Counted from the stretch's first letter, positions 26,201 through 33,857 are shown. The stretch is DNA of 37,738 bases from DATGFB01 sp032160545 (GCA_032160545.1 JAVHVN010000077.1:1-37738); one strand, 5' to 3'. The notes: generated by a model from the letters alone, not told the origin. Made by a program: numbers and translations.

Positions 26201-27011
26201 CCGACTTGATCGAGGCGACGACGAGCGAGCGCGAGTTGTCCTTGCCGACCAGGTCGATCGCGATGCCGAGGTTGACGTGCGCGGGCGTGACGAGCGCCGG
26301 CTTGCCATCCTTCTCGGCGTAGTAGTTGTTCATCTCGGGGAAGTCGCGCAGCGCGCGCACCACGGCGAACCCGATGATGTGGGTGAAGCTGATCTTGCCG
26401 CCACGCGAGCGGCGCAGGTGGTTGTTGATCACGACCCGGTTGTCGGCGATGAGCTTCGCCGGGACGGCCCGCACGCTGGTCGCCGTCGGCACGGACAGCG
26501 ATGCCTGCATGTTCGTGACGACCCGAGCGGCGGCGCCGCGCAGCGCAGTGACCTTCTCGCCCGTCTCGTCAGCGGCCTTACCGGAGCTACCGGTCGTGGG
26601 CTGGGCGGCCGGCTGCTGCCGTGCCGTGGCCGGCGCAGCCACGGGCGGACGAGCGGGAGCATCGGCCTGCCCGGACGCCGGCTGCGCCTTGGGCAGCATG
26701 CCGCCGGAGCGGACGCCCGGCGGGGGAGTGCCGTTGTCGGCGGGCACCTCGGCCGACTTGAGATCGGCTACGGCCTGCTCGGTGGTGGCGGCGGAGTTGG
26801 TCCCGTTGGCGACGCCCTGGGCAGTGCGCGGGCCGTGCGATCCGTTGGCACCCGGGCGGTAGTCGGCGAAGAAGTCGTGCCAGGCGGCGTCGACGCTGTC
26901 GGGGTCGGCGAGATAGCGCTCGTACATGTCCTCGACCAGCCACTCGTTGGCGCCGAAGTCGCCGAGTGCGGAGCTGGGTTCGTTGCCTGTCGACTGGTCG
27001 GTCGTCGCCAC
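23235..27011 (-). CDS. kgd: Multifunctional 2-oxoglutarate decarboxylase/dehydrogenase (fused E2-E1, Kgd/OdhA)
   Basis: 1258 residues from a GTG at 27011. The N-terminal segment (NEWLVEDMYERYLADPDSVDAAWHDFF) is typical of E1o proteins. A Pro/Ala-rich linker (about 55-150) leads to an acyltransferase core without a lipoyl domain, ending in TYDHRIIQGAQSGEFL with catalytic His366. The ThDP-dependent E1 domain follows, with GMPHRGRLNVLANIVGKP, HGDAAFAGQG and the C-terminal transketolase-like part. This is the actinobacterial TCA enzyme that oxidatively decarboxylates 2-oxoglutarate together with shared E2p and E3. In relatives it is inhibited by unphosphorylated GarA/OdhI. The 135-base upstream gap has no convincing promoter. 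Confidence 0.97.
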   Translation of the reverse strand: MATTDQSTGNEPSSALGDFGANEWLVEDMYERYLADPDSVDAAWHDFFADYRPGANGSHGPRTAQGVANGTNSAATTEQAVADLKSAEVPADNGTPPPGVRSGGMLPKAQPASGQADAPARPPVAAPATARQQPAAQPTTGSSGKAADETGEKVTALRGAAARVVTNMQASLSVPTATSVRAVPAKLIADNRVVINNHLRRSRGGKISFTHIIGFAVVRALRDFPEMNNYYAEKDGKPALVTPAHVNLGIAIDLVGKDNSRSLVVASIKSAETLDFAGFWNAYEDIIRRARAGKLGPDDFAGTTISLTNPGTIGTNHSVPRLMAGQGTIVGVGAMEYPAEFSGMSDEKLVERAISKIMTLTSTYDHRIIQGAQSGEFLRRVHQLLLADDFYDEIFAALRIPYEPVRWLVDRDFSHEGQIDKNARVIELINSYRTNGHLMADTDPLEFTVRTHPDLDITRHGLTLWDLDREFPVDGFAGAKLMKLRDILGVLRDAYCRRVGVEYMHITDPEQRQWLQRRIELKNDAPSREEQLHILGRLNVAEAFETFLQTKYVGQKRFSLEGAETVIPLLDAVLAEAADEQLDEVVIGMPHRGRLNVLANIVGKPYSKIFNEFEGNIDPGTAQGSGDVKYHLGADGVYRSPDGQEIAVSLTANPSHLEAVDPVLEGIVRAKQDTLNKGEAGFTVLPVLLHGDAAFAGQGVVAETLNLSQLRGYRTGGTVHVVVNNQVGFTTSPSASRSSLYATDIARMIAAPIFHVNGDDPEACVRVAKLAVEYRREFKKDVVIDMVCYRRRGHNEADNPSFTQPLMYDIIDGKRSVRKLYTEALVGRGDITLEDAEAALKDFQQQLEKVFLETRDASGVAAPERELEHETPSQQITTAVGVEVLKRIADAYANLPEGFTIHPRLKAQIDRRIAMAGAGGVDWATAELYAFGSLVMQGRAVRLAGQDSRRGTFTQRHATLIDRNTGAEYTPLRGLTDDQAPFWVYDSLLSEYAAMGFEYGYSVVREDALVCWEAQFGDFADGAQIVIDEFIAPGEAKWGQRSAVSLLLPHGYEGQGPDHSTGRPERFLQLAAENNMTVAMCSTPANYFHLLRRQGLSPVRRPLIAFTPKSLLRHKLAVSEVEAFTEGGFQPVIGDESADPASVRRVLLCSGKVYYDLAAARDESQRSDVAIVRVEQLYPLPTEQLRVELDRYPDAELVWVQEEPANQGAWPFIALNLPEHLGGHALLRVSRRPSASPAVGSLSVHEAQQREIVASALG

Positions 27012-27146
27012 GGAATCAGGCCGTCCTCGAGTTGTCGTGCCATGCGGGTGCCAACGTTCGAGAGTACGCGCTTTGCCCTACGAACCTCACGGCAGCACGG
27101 CCTTCGCAAGGGCCGTTGCGCGGCCGTTCGCCGCCTGGGTGTGGCA

Positions 27147-27896
27147 CTAGGTGATGTCCCGGTTCATGGTGATGCTCGCGCCGAGAATCGCGGGAACGAA
27201 TGCCCACAGCACGAGCACGACGACCCCGCCCCACGGAGACAGGAGGATCACCCCGTTCGCGGTGCGCTCGCCTGTGATCGTCAGCAACGAGTTGATGCCG
27301 CCGCCGGGTGTGTAGGGGAAGACGGACTTCACCTTGGGGATGGCGAGCAGCACGTTGTTGATCACCAGCAGGAAGATCACTCCGACGGTGACCCCGACGA
27401 TCTGGTTCTTCACCAGGGCACCCACGCCGAGGCCGATGATGCCGAAGAGCGAGACGACCGCGAAGACGCTCAGCAGGGCGCGCGGCACGTGGTCGGTGGT
27501 AAGCGGGAGGTCGATCCCCTTGGCCGACAGCCACGGCCCGGCGATCGCGAGCTGGACGCCGAGGCAGATCACCGCGTACGCCACGCCGACCAGCCCGTAG
27601 GCGATCATCTTGGCGCCCACGACGGCCCACCGCGATGGCGTCGCGAGCACGGTCGGAGTGATCGTCTGGTACCGGAACTCCGTGGTCACCCCGAGCACGC
27701 CCAGGACGAACACGGGGACGAACGAGGTCCCGGCGCCGGTGAACATGTCGGCGACATCGGCCCGGGTGTGAATGTCGCCGGACGCGATCGGCGCGATGAC
27801 GAGCAGCGCCGCGATCGCTACCGCGGCCAGCAACAGCCAGAACCAGACCTGGGTGGTGCGCAGTTTCAGGAACTCCGCGCGAACGAGCCGGGTCAT
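27147..27896 (-). CDS. ABC-2-type transporter permease
   Basis: 249 residues with six hydrophobic segments. The N-terminus MTRLVRAEFLKLRTTQVWFWLLL is typical of ABC-2 permeases with a cytoplasmic elbow helix. TTEFRYQTITPTVLATPSR is the usual loop after the second helix. It forms an exporter with the ATPase upstream, to which it is coupled by a four-base ATGA overlap. The substrate is unknown; relatives export drugs, lipids or peptides. Confidence 0.88.
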   Translation of the reverse strand: MTRLVRAEFLKLRTTQVWFWLLLAAVAIAALLVIAPIASGDIHTRADVADMFTGAGTSFVPVFVLGVLGVTTEFRYQTITPTVLATPSRWAVVGAKMIAYGLVGVAYAVICLGVQLAIAGPWLSAKGIDLPLTTDHVPRALLSVFAVVSLFGIIGLGVGALVKNQIVGVTVGVIFLLVINNVLLAIPKVKSVFPYTPGGGINSLLTITGERTANGVILLSPWGGVVVLVLWAFVPAILGASITMNRDIT

Positions 27897-28996
27897 CGTC
27901 GACCGCCCGGCGTCGGCGCGTGGCCGGGTGGTGGTCCGTAGCCCGGTGGTGGTCCGTAGCCCGGTGGTGGTCCGTAGCCCGGTGGTGGTCCGTAGCCAGG
28001 TGGTAGTCCGTAGCCCGGTGGTGGTCCGTAGCCCGGTGCCGCCCCGGGCGGCGGCCCGGACGCCTGGGTGAGCGCGAAGAACAGTTCCTCGAGATCGAAG
28101 CGACGCGCGCTGAGCTCGTGCAGCTCGACGCCTGCGGTGAAGGCGAGATGCCCGACCTGCTCGATGGGCAGGCCGCGGACCTGCAGCGTCGCGGGGTCGA
28201 GCTGCTGGACCTGGCCGCCCTGGGTGGTCAAGGCCTCGGCGAGACGGGCGGCGTCGGGCGAGCGGACCTCGACCGTGTCGGTACCCGCGGTCAGTTCGTC
28301 GATGGACCCGGCGCGCACGAGCCGTCCGTGGTTGAGGATGACGACGCGGTCGGCGACCTCCTGCACCTCGTTGAGCTGGTGGCTGGAGACCAGGATCGTG
28401 CGCCCGCCGTCCGCGAGATGGCGGAAGAAGCCGCGCAGCCATCGGATGCCGTCAGGGTCGAGGCCGTTCGCGGGCTCGTCCAGCACGAGGACCTGCGGGT
28501 CGCCGATGAGCGCGGCGGCGAGCCCGAGTCGCTGCCGCATGCCCAGCGAGTAGCCGCGCACCTTGCGCTTGCCTGCCGCACCGAGGCCGACGAGGTCGAG
28601 CACCTCGTCGACTCGGCGCTCGGGCAGGCCACCGACGGTTGCCAGGATGCGCAGGTGATTGCGCCCGGATCGGGCCGGATGGAAGCTCGAGGACTCCAGT
28701 GCCGCGCCCACCGCGGTGATCGGCCGGGGGATGTCGCGGTAGTGCAGGCCACCGATGGTCGCGGTGCCACCCGTCGGGCGGACCAGTCCCAGCGCCATGC
28801 GCAAGGTGGTGGTCTTGCCGGCGCCGTTCGGCCCGAGGAACCCCGTGACCGAGCCGGGTTCGACGGCGAAGGAGAGCCGGTCGACCGCGCGGACGTTGCC
28901 GCGGAAGACCTTCGTGAGCTCGTGCACCACGATGCGGCCCCGGTGACCGTCCTGGCGGGCCGGCGGCGGCGGGTCAGGCGGCGCGGTCACGGCCAC
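27893..28996 (-). CDS. ABC transporter ATP-binding protein with PGYG-repeat tail
   Basis: 367 residues. Walker A GPNGAGKT (55-62), signature YSLGMRQRL, Walker B VLVLDEPANGLDP and switch SSHQLNEV are intact. The first 20 residues are a Pro-rich lead before RIVVHELTKVF. The last 50 or so residues are low complexity: six PGYG units separated mostly by PPP, ending PPGHAPTPGGRR. Such tails are disordered and could aid clustering or be a by-product of repeat expansion. It is upstream of and overlaps the permease gene. Start is GTG at 28996; a start nearer RIVVHEL is possible. Confidence 0.9.
   Translation of the reverse strand: MAVTAPPDPPPPARQDGHRGRIVVHELTKVFRGNVRAVDRLSFAVEPGSVTGFLGPNGAGKTTTLRMALGLVRPTGGTATIGGLHYRDIPRPITAVGAALESSSFHPARSGRNHLRILATVGGLPERRVDEVLDLVGLGAAGKRKVRGYSLGMRQRLGLAAALIGDPQVLVLDEPANGLDPDGIRWLRGFFRHLADGGRTILVSSHQLNEVQEVADRVVILNHGRLVRAGSIDELTAGTDTVEVRSPDAARLAEALTTQGGQVQQLDPATLQVRGLPIEQVGHLAFTAGVELHELSARRFDLEELFFALTQASGPPPGAAPGYGPPPGYGLPPGYGPPPGYGPPPGYGPPPGYGPPPGHAPTPGGRR
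27921..28036 (-). repeat. 18-base tandem repeat encoding PPPGYG
   Basis: On the minus strand GGACCACCACCGGGCTAC-type units recur in phase about six times with a few substitutions. One unit has CTA for CCA, giving Leu in place of Pro. The array lies at the 3' end of the ABC ATPase gene, so copy number can vary without a frameshift. Confidence 0.9.
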
Positions 28997-29059
28997 ATCC
29001 CATCACGGATCGGTATGCACTCGGTCACAGGGTCGGTGTACAGCTCGTGAATGGCCGAT

Positions 29060-29467
29060 TCACCGGTCGGACGAGCGCCGCACGAACTTCAAGGCGCTCC
29101 AGATGGGATCGACGGCAGCGACCTTGACGTCGACGAGGCCGATCGACAGGCCATGGTCACGAACCGCGCGCTCGCTGAGATCGCTCGCCATTGCGCCGGT
29201 GCGCTTCGGCCAGCAGACCCAGAGCGCGCCGGCTGTGGTGACGTCCGGGACGAGCCCGGCGAACCGCGCGCGCAGCGTGCGCTCGTCCGGCGCGAAGAGC
29301 AGGACGACCTGATAGTCACCCGCGCCGCGGCGCCGGTGCAGCACCGGGCGGATGCCGTCGGGGAGTTCCAGGTCGAGCTCGCGCGGCGCCCCGACGAGCA
29401 GCACCCGGGTGCCGTCCCCGATGCCCAGCTTGCGCGCGAGCGGCGTTCCCGAATACCCGGCAGCCAT
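29060..29467 (-). CDS. DUF3052 protein
   Basis: 135 residues of the DUF3052 family, beginning AAGYSGTPLARKLGI and containing VLLVGAP and the WVCWPKR motif. It is cytosolic with no known activity, widespread in actinobacteria. Start ATG at 29467; 70 bases separate it from the divergent DUF1360 gene. Confidence 0.88.
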   Translation of the reverse strand: MAAGYSGTPLARKLGIGDGTRVLLVGAPRELDLELPDGIRPVLHRRRGAGDYQVVLLFAPDERTLRARFAGLVPDVTTAGALWVCWPKRTGAMASDLSERAVRDHGLSIGLVDVKVAAVDPIWSALKFVRRSSDR

Positions 29468-29504
29468 GACCGCACGTTATCGCCGGTAGTGCCCGCCAAC
29501 GAGG

Positions 29505-29510
29505 GGGTAC
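29505..29510 (+). promoter_or_regulatory. Possible SigB/SigF-type -10 box (GGGTAC)
   Basis: GGGTAC lies 27 bases upstream of the DUF1360 ATG, a suitable place for a -10 of the SigB/SigF class. The only -35-like sequence at the right distance, GGTAGT, is poor. The downstream genes are stress- or envelope-like. The call is weak. Confidence 0.3.
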
Positions 29511-29537
29511 ATCGTCCGGGAGGCGAGGAGGAGATCC

Positions 29538-30080
29538 ATGACGGTGTCCGACCAGCTGTCCGGTGCGTCCGAGCGGGTGCGCTCGTGGGCGGAGCGGCAG
29601 GCCGATCAGTACCGCGCCGGTTCCGATCGCCCCCTCGACGGCTACCTCACGCTGATGACGGTTTACGGGGCGGGGGTCGGGGTGGCCGCCGTCGCCGGCC
29701 GGTTGTTCGGCAGGCGCGTGCCCGACCGGGTCGGCCCGCTCGACCTGGTCACACTCAGCGTCGCGACGCACCGGTTGGCGCGCACGATGGCGAAGGACCC
29801 GGTGACGAGCCCGTTGCGAGCCCCGTTCACCGCGTTCGCCGGGACGAGCGCGCCCGCCGAACTCGCCGAAACGGTTCGCCACCACGGTGGGGTCAAGCAC
29901 TCGCTCGGCGAGCTGGTGACCTGCCCGATGTGCCTGGCGCAATGGGTGGCGACGGGGTTGGGCGCGGGCCTGGTCTTCGCGCCGCGGCAGACCCGGCTGG
30001 TGAACGCGACGCTCACCGCGGTGGCCGGTGCCGACTTCCTTCAGCACGTCTACGCGTGGCTCCAGCGTGCGGCCGAGTGA
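29538..30080 (+). CDS. DUF1360 membrane-associated protein
   Basis: 180 residues with a strong GAGGAGGAG upstream. DUF1360 features are DLVTLSVATHRLARTMAKDPVTSPLRAPF in the middle and LGELVTCPMCLAQW before the last hydrophobic helix. About three membrane helices are likely. A B. subtilis relative is a spore-coat-associated protein; the role in actinobacteria is unknown. It is divergent from the DUF3052 gene. The 98 bases after it contain the start signals of the next gene. Confidence 0.88.
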   Translation: MTVSDQLSGASERVRSWAERQADQYRAGSDRPLDGYLTLMTVYGAGVGVAAVAGRLFGRRVPDRVGPLDLVTLSVATHRLARTMAKDPVTSPLRAPFTAFAGTSAPAELAETVRHHGGVKHSLGELVTCPMCLAQWVATGLGAGLVFAPRQTRLVNATLTAVAGADFLQHVYAWLQRAAE

Positions 30081-30178
30081 GCAACGGCGGGGTTAGGGCG
30101 ATCTCAGGCGCGGGAACGGTCTGGCCGAGAGCGCGCAAGCGTGCGGCGGACCCCCCCGAGAGATATCGGAGGCGCGTG

Positions 30179-30640
30179 ATGACCCTGTTACCCGAGTCGA
30201 GGGAGCCGACCCCTTCGCCGAACGGCGGCCGGCACGCGTCGCACGCTTCCCGGCCAGACACCCCGTCGCTCGGCGAGCTGGCGTCACTGCTCAGCAGCCA
30301 GGTATCGCGCCTGGCGCGTGACGAGATCGCGCTGGCGCAGCTCGAGGCCAAGCAACGGGCCAGACGCGTCGGCGCGGGCGCCGGCATGTTCGGGCTGGGG
30401 GGCATGCTCGCGTTCTTCGGTGCCGCCTGCGCGGTCGCCGCAGCGGTGATCGGCCTTGCGAACGTGATCCGGCCGTGGTTCGCCGCGCTCGTGGTCGCGG
30501 GCGCGCTGTTCGTGCTCGCCGGGCTGGTGGTCCTGCCGGGGTGGAAGAGCATCACCGCGAAGCACCCCGACGTCGCCCACGACTCCGTCGAGTCGGTGAA
30601 GCGCGATGTCGCGGTGGTCAAGGAGGCGATCAAGCGATGA
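30179..30640 (+). CDS. Actinobacterial holin-X family membrane protein
   Basis: 153 residues from the ATG at 30179, with GGAGG six bases upstream. The N-terminus is Pro/Ser-rich; then SLGELASLLSSQVSRLARDEIALAQLEA forms an amphipathic helix and two membrane helices follow (about 68-93 and 99-118). This matches holin superfamily III (PF07332), chromosomal proteins that are not phage genes in this setting. It overlaps the DUF3618 gene by four bases, a usual pairing. Confidence 0.88.
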   Translation: MTLLPESREPTPSPNGGRHASHASRPDTPSLGELASLLSSQVSRLARDEIALAQLEAKQRARRVGAGAGMFGLGGMLAFFGAACAVAAAVIGLANVIRPWFAALVVAGALFVLAGLVVLPGWKSITAKHPDVAHDSVESVKRDVAVVKEAIKR

Positions 30641-30999
30641 CCGACGGCGGCTCGGACGTCCACGCCATCCAGGCGGACATCGAGCGCACCCGCGCGGAAC
30701 TCGCCGACACGGTCGACGCGCTCGCCGCGAAGCTGGACGTGAAGGCGCAGGCCAAGCAACGGGCCCATGAGCTTGCCGTGCAGGCCGGCGATCGGGTGGA
30801 GAAGGCGAAGGCGGTGGCTCCCGAGCCGGTGCAGCAGGCGCTGGACAAGGTCACCGAGGTGTCCCGGCCGGTGGTCGCGAAGGCCGCCGAGGACAAGCGG
30901 CGGACGGCGGTCATCGTTGCGGGGGCTCTCGTGGCGCTGCTGGTGCTCAGGCGGGTTCGGCGCCGCGCCCTCGACACGGTGGCACGTCACGACGAGTAG
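30637..30999 (+). CDS. DUF3618 protein
   Basis: 120 residues. IQADIERTRAELADTVDALAAKLDVKAQAKQR (about 11-42) is the DUF3618 helix. A C-terminal hydrophobic helix (about 88-104) is followed by arginines, suggesting a tail-anchored protein. Coupled to the holin-X gene by an ATGA overlap. Function unknown; the pair is often seen near envelope or stress genes. Confidence 0.9.
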   Translation: MTDGGSDVHAIQADIERTRAELADTVDALAAKLDVKAQAKQRAHELAVQAGDRVEKAKAVAPEPVQQALDKVTEVSRPVVAKAAEDKRRTAVIVAGALVALLVLRRVRRRALDTVARHDE

Positions 31000-31058
31000 T
31001 CGGCCCCGACGACCGGTACCGCTGCGGTGGCGGAGGTACTAGTCCCATCGTCGTATGG

Positions 31059-31106
31059 CGGGTTGAACCCGAGACGCGCGAGAAACGTAGCTGTCAATTA
31101 CGTTTC
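31059..31106. promoter_or_regulatory. Two perfect palindromes upstream of the repeat protein/two-component operon
   Basis: CGGGTT-G-AACCCG lies at 31059-31071. GAAACGTA-N9-TACGTTTC (8-base perfect arms) lies at 31082-31106, ending seven bases before the GAGGAG of the next gene. A TTGAAC inside the first palindrome could be a -35 with TAGCTG (31088) as a poor -10. The second palindrome would then sit over the -10 and start site. A site for the downstream LuxR-type regulator is a natural reading. Confidence 0.55.
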
Positions 31107-31124
31107 CAGCTTGAGGAGCGCGCC

Positions 31125-31643
31125 ATGCGACGCCTGATCATCATCACCTCCGCCACGATCGCGGCGGCGGGACTCGCCACGGTTCCCGCCGTGGCCGGTC
31201 TCACCGACAACCCCTCGTTCAGTCACCAGCTCCAGGTCCGGGTGCCCGAGCAGGCCCGCCCGGTCACCCTGTTCGACGACTCCAGCCGCTCCACCACGCC
31301 GCCGACCGTGTCGCCGCGGGCGTCCCGCACCCCGGAGCCGGGTGACGACCGTGGTGCGCCGAACGGCGACCGCTCGACGGAGCCGGGCGATGACCGCGGT
31401 TCCGACAGTGCCGGCGCGACCGCCGGCTCCGGGACGTCCGAGCCGGGCGACGATCGCGGCAGCCTCGGCACCGAGCCGGGCGACGACCACGGCGGGGACC
31501 GCGGCGCGACGACAACGGCGGGCACCCCCTCGGTGAGCAGCAACAGCGGCCCTGGCAGCTCCAGCAGCGGCAACGACGGCAGTGGCGGCGGTGGCTCGAG
31601 CAGCGGATCGGACGATCGCGGCAGGCATGGCAGTGACGGTTGA
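31125..31643 (+). CDS. Secreted low-complexity protein with EPGDDRG repeats
   Basis: 172 residues. A signal peptide (MRRLIIITSATIAAAGLATVPAVA) with cleavage likely near AVAG is followed by a short unique region (about 26-60). The rest is disordered: four copies of EPGDD(R/H)G at variable spacing, then Ser/Gly-rich runs. No catalytic motif is seen. The acidic repeats could bind metal ions, but this is speculation. It starts with a strong GAGGAG and lies nine bases before the sensor kinase, so it may be an extracytoplasmic partner of that system. Confidence 0.75.
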   Translation: MRRLIIITSATIAAAGLATVPAVAGLTDNPSFSHQLQVRVPEQARPVTLFDDSSRSTTPPTVSPRASRTPEPGDDRGAPNGDRSTEPGDDRGSDSAGATAGSGTSEPGDDRGSLGTEPGDDHGGDRGATTTAGTPSVSSNSGPGSSSSGNDGSGGGGSSSGSDDRGRHGSDG

Positions 31644-31652
31644 CGGGCGCCG

Positions 31653-33077
31653 ATGAGGCCGGCTGACGAGACCTGGATCGTCCTCACCGACCGGTCCGTC
31701 GCCGTCGGCGCGGCGGACCGCCCGGTGCGGACGCGCCGCGTCATCGTCCAGGTCGCCCTGGCCGCGATCGTCGCGCTGGTCGTGGTGGGTGTCGCCGGGT
31801 CGCTGATCAGCAAACGCCTCGCCGAGAGCCAGTCGGTGCATGACGCCGCCCGGACGACCGACCTGATCGCCGACAGCGTCGTGCAGCCGGCCCTCACGGA
31901 CGCGGCCGTCGGCTCGATCGCCGTCGCCGCGACCGTGCTCGACCCCGTCGTCCGGTCGAGCGTGCTCAGCACGTCGCTGGTGCGGGTGAAGATCTGGCAG
32001 CCCGACGGAACGATCCTGTACTCGGACGACAGCCGGCTGACCGGGCAGCGCTTTGCGTTGGACGACGGGGCGCGCGGTGCCCTGACCGCACCGCGGACCG
32101 AGGCAGGCGTCAGCGACCTGCGCCGGCCCGAGAACCGGTTCGAGCGCAGCCAGGGCAAGCTGCTCGAGGTGTACCGGCCGGTGTGGACGCCGAACGGTTC
32201 GCCGCTGCTGCTCGAGACGTACTTCCGCTACAGCGTGGTCAACGACAACAGCTCGGCACTGTGGCGTGGCTTCGTCGGCGTGATGCTGAGCAGCCTTGCG
32301 GCGGTGTTCCTGCTGCTCGTGCCGCTGGTCTGGATGCTGTTCGAGCGCACCCGGCGTGCCCAGCGGCAGCGTGAGTCGATGATCGGACGGGCACTCGACG
32401 CGTCCCGCGAGGAGCGCGAACGCATCGCGGCCACCCTGCACGACGGCGTCGCCCAGCAGCTCGCCGCGGCGTCCTTCGCCACGGCGGGGGAGGCGGCGCG
32501 AGCGGAGGCCGACGGTGACGCCGCACTCGCCGCCCGGTTGCGCGACACCGCCGCGACCATGCGCGCGTCGATCGCGGGCGTGCGCTCGTTGCTGGTCGAC
32601 ATCTACCCGCCGAGCCTGCGCAGGTCGGGGCTCGCGTCGGCGCTGCACGACCTGGCAGGGATGGCCGGGATGGCCGGGACCTCCAGGATGGCCGGGACCT
32701 CCAGGATGGCCGGGACGTCCGCGGCGAGTGGGCCGGAGGTGAGCGCTGTCGTCGACGAGGCGGCAGCTGATGCCCTGCCGGTCGAGCTGCAGGAGGCGGC
32801 GTTCCGCGTGGCGAACGAGGCCTTGCGCAACGCCGTCGCACACTCCGCAGCGGGGTGCATCCAGGTGACACTCGATCGCGAGGAGGCCGACGTGCGACTG
32901 GAGATCGCGGACGACGGGGCCGGCTTCGACGTCCCGGCGTTGCTGCAGCATCAGCCCGAGGGGCACCTCGGGCTACGGCTGATGGCCGGCGTCGCGGCCG
33001 GATGCGGCGGCCGGCTGGCGATCTCGTCCGTCCCCGGCGGCGGCACCCGGGTGCGGCTGCAGGTTGTGGCGCCGTGA
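31653..33077 (+). CDS. NarL-type membrane sensor histidine kinase (HisKA_3)
   Basis: 474 residues. Two membrane helices (about 29-51 and 208-230) flank an extracytoplasmic sensor of about 155 residues with a Cache/PAS-like VRVKIWQPDGTILYSDD. The dimerisation domain has EERERIAATLHDGVAQQL with His263. The HATPase has the N-box EALRNAVAHS with Asn393, then DDGAGF and the G2-like EGHLGLRLM. Between the two domains (about 336-356) an MAGTSR tandem repeat is inserted. It phosphorylates the response regulator encoded next, whose start overlaps its stop by four bases. The signal is unknown. Confidence 0.92.
   Translation: MRPADETWIVLTDRSVAVGAADRPVRTRRVIVQVALAAIVALVVVGVAGSLISKRLAESQSVHDAARTTDLIADSVVQPALTDAAVGSIAVAATVLDPVVRSSVLSTSLVRVKIWQPDGTILYSDDSRLTGQRFALDDGARGALTAPRTEAGVSDLRRPENRFERSQGKLLEVYRPVWTPNGSPLLLETYFRYSVVNDNSSALWRGFVGVMLSSLAAVFLLLVPLVWMLFERTRRAQRQRESMIGRALDASREERERIAATLHDGVAQQLAAASFATAGEAARAEADGDAALAARLRDTAATMRASIAGVRSLLVDIYPPSLRRSGLASALHDLAGMAGMAGTSRMAGTSRMAGTSAASGPEVSAVVDEAAADALPVELQEAAFRVANEALRNAVAHSAAGCIQVTLDREEADVRLEIADDGAGFDVPALLQHQPEGHLGLRLMAGVAAGCGGRLAISSVPGGGTRVRLQVVAP
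32658..32720 (+). repeat. 18-base tandem repeat inside the sensor kinase gene
   Basis: GGATGGCCGGGACCTCCA occurs at 32668-32685 and 32686-32703. A 17-base near copy lies at 32704-32720 and a partial unit before the first. It encodes MAGTSR units at the linker between DHp and ATPase domains. It is in frame, so expansion would lengthen the linker without killing the gene. Confidence 0.9.
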
Positions 33078-33700
33078 TCCGTGTCTTGGTGGTGGACGAC
33101 CACGGGCTGGTGCGCGCCGGGTTGGCGACCCTGCTCGGGGCAGCCGACGACATCGAGGTCGTCGGCGAGGCGGCCGATGGCGCGCAGGCGGTCCGGGCCG
33201 CCGCCGAGAGCGACCCGGACGTCGTGCTCATGGACCTCTCGATGCCCGGGGTCGACGGCGTCGCAGGAACCCGGCTGTTGCTTGCCGAGCGACCCGGAGT
33301 CCGGGTCGTGGCTCTCACCTCGTTCACCGACCGGCAGCGGGTGAGCGACGTGCTCGCCGCGGGAGCGGTCGGGTACCTGCTCAAGGACTGCGAACCGCAG
33401 GAGTTGCTCGCCGGGGTGCGCTCGGCGGCCCGTGGCCACACGCCGCTGGACCCGCGCGTGGCCGGCGCGTTGCTGCCCTCGCGTACGGACGCGCCGGGCG
33501 CAGGGCTCAGTGACCGGGAGCGCGAGGTGCTGCGGCTCACGGCCACCGGCCTGGCGAACAAGCAGATCGGACGTGCCCTCGGGATAAGCGAGCGAACCGT
33601 CAAGGTGCACCTGGGCAACGTGTTCCGGCGCATCGGGGTCGGTGACCGGACGTCCGCCGCGCTGTGGGCCAAGGAGCATCTGCCCGAGGCGGGCGACTGA
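33074..33700 (+). CDS. NarL/LuxR-family response regulator
   Basis: 208 residues from a GTG that overlaps the kinase stop (GTGA). The receiver domain has VVDDHGLVRAGL, phosphoacceptor Asp54 in VLMDLSMPG and Lys in YLLKDC. The HTH domain has LSDREREVLRLTATGLANKQIGRALGISERTVKVHLGNVFRRIGVGDRTSAALWA. It should bind DNA as a dimer on short inverted repeats when phosphorylated. The palindromes before the operon are candidate targets. Confidence 0.94.
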   Translation: MIRVLVVDDHGLVRAGLATLLGAADDIEVVGEAADGAQAVRAAAESDPDVVLMDLSMPGVDGVAGTRLLLAERPGVRVVALTSFTDRQRVSDVLAAGAVGYLLKDCEPQELLAGVRSAARGHTPLDPRVAGALLPSRTDAPGAGLSDREREVLRLTATGLANKQIGRALGISERTVKVHLGNVFRRIGVGDRTSAALWAKEHLPEAGD

Positions 33701-33722
33701 TCCAGCCCGTCGGCGGTCGGGC

Positions 33723-33747
33723 CGGGGATCGCGGCCACGGCTCCCCG
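33723..33747 (+). terminator. Possible weak terminator after the response regulator
   Basis: CGGGGA and TCCCCG arms enclose a GC-rich 13-base loop, 22 bases after the stop codon. No T-tract follows. The 148-base gap to the next gene otherwise shows only an AGGGGG near 33831. Confidence 0.35.
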
Positions 33748-33857
33748 AGATCGAGCCCGAGCGCGGCGGTGGCGAACGAAAATCGATACCTCTCGGCGTG
33801 TCGTCCGGCGACCCAGGGGTTGCGCGGTGTAGGGGGCCCGTGTGACCGTTGGTGCCC

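Noticed and set aside
22866..27941. Very long plus-strand frames (855 and 814 codons) opposite kgd
   Set aside because: High GC keeps antisense frames open. kgd is unmistakable, and the antisense products lack any family features.
27921..28036. CRISPR-like array
   Set aside because: Units are directly adjacent 18-base coding repeats without spacers, inside an ABC ATPase gene.
30179..30640. Phage remnant (holin gene)
   Set aside because: Holin-X proteins are common chromosomal genes in actinobacteria, here coupled to DUF3618. No other phage genes are near.
33701..33848. ydaO (c-di-AMP) riboswitch before the Rpf-like gene
   Set aside because: Such riboswitches precede some rpf genes, but the conserved GGGTGAAT and downstream segments are absent and the gap is only 148 bases.
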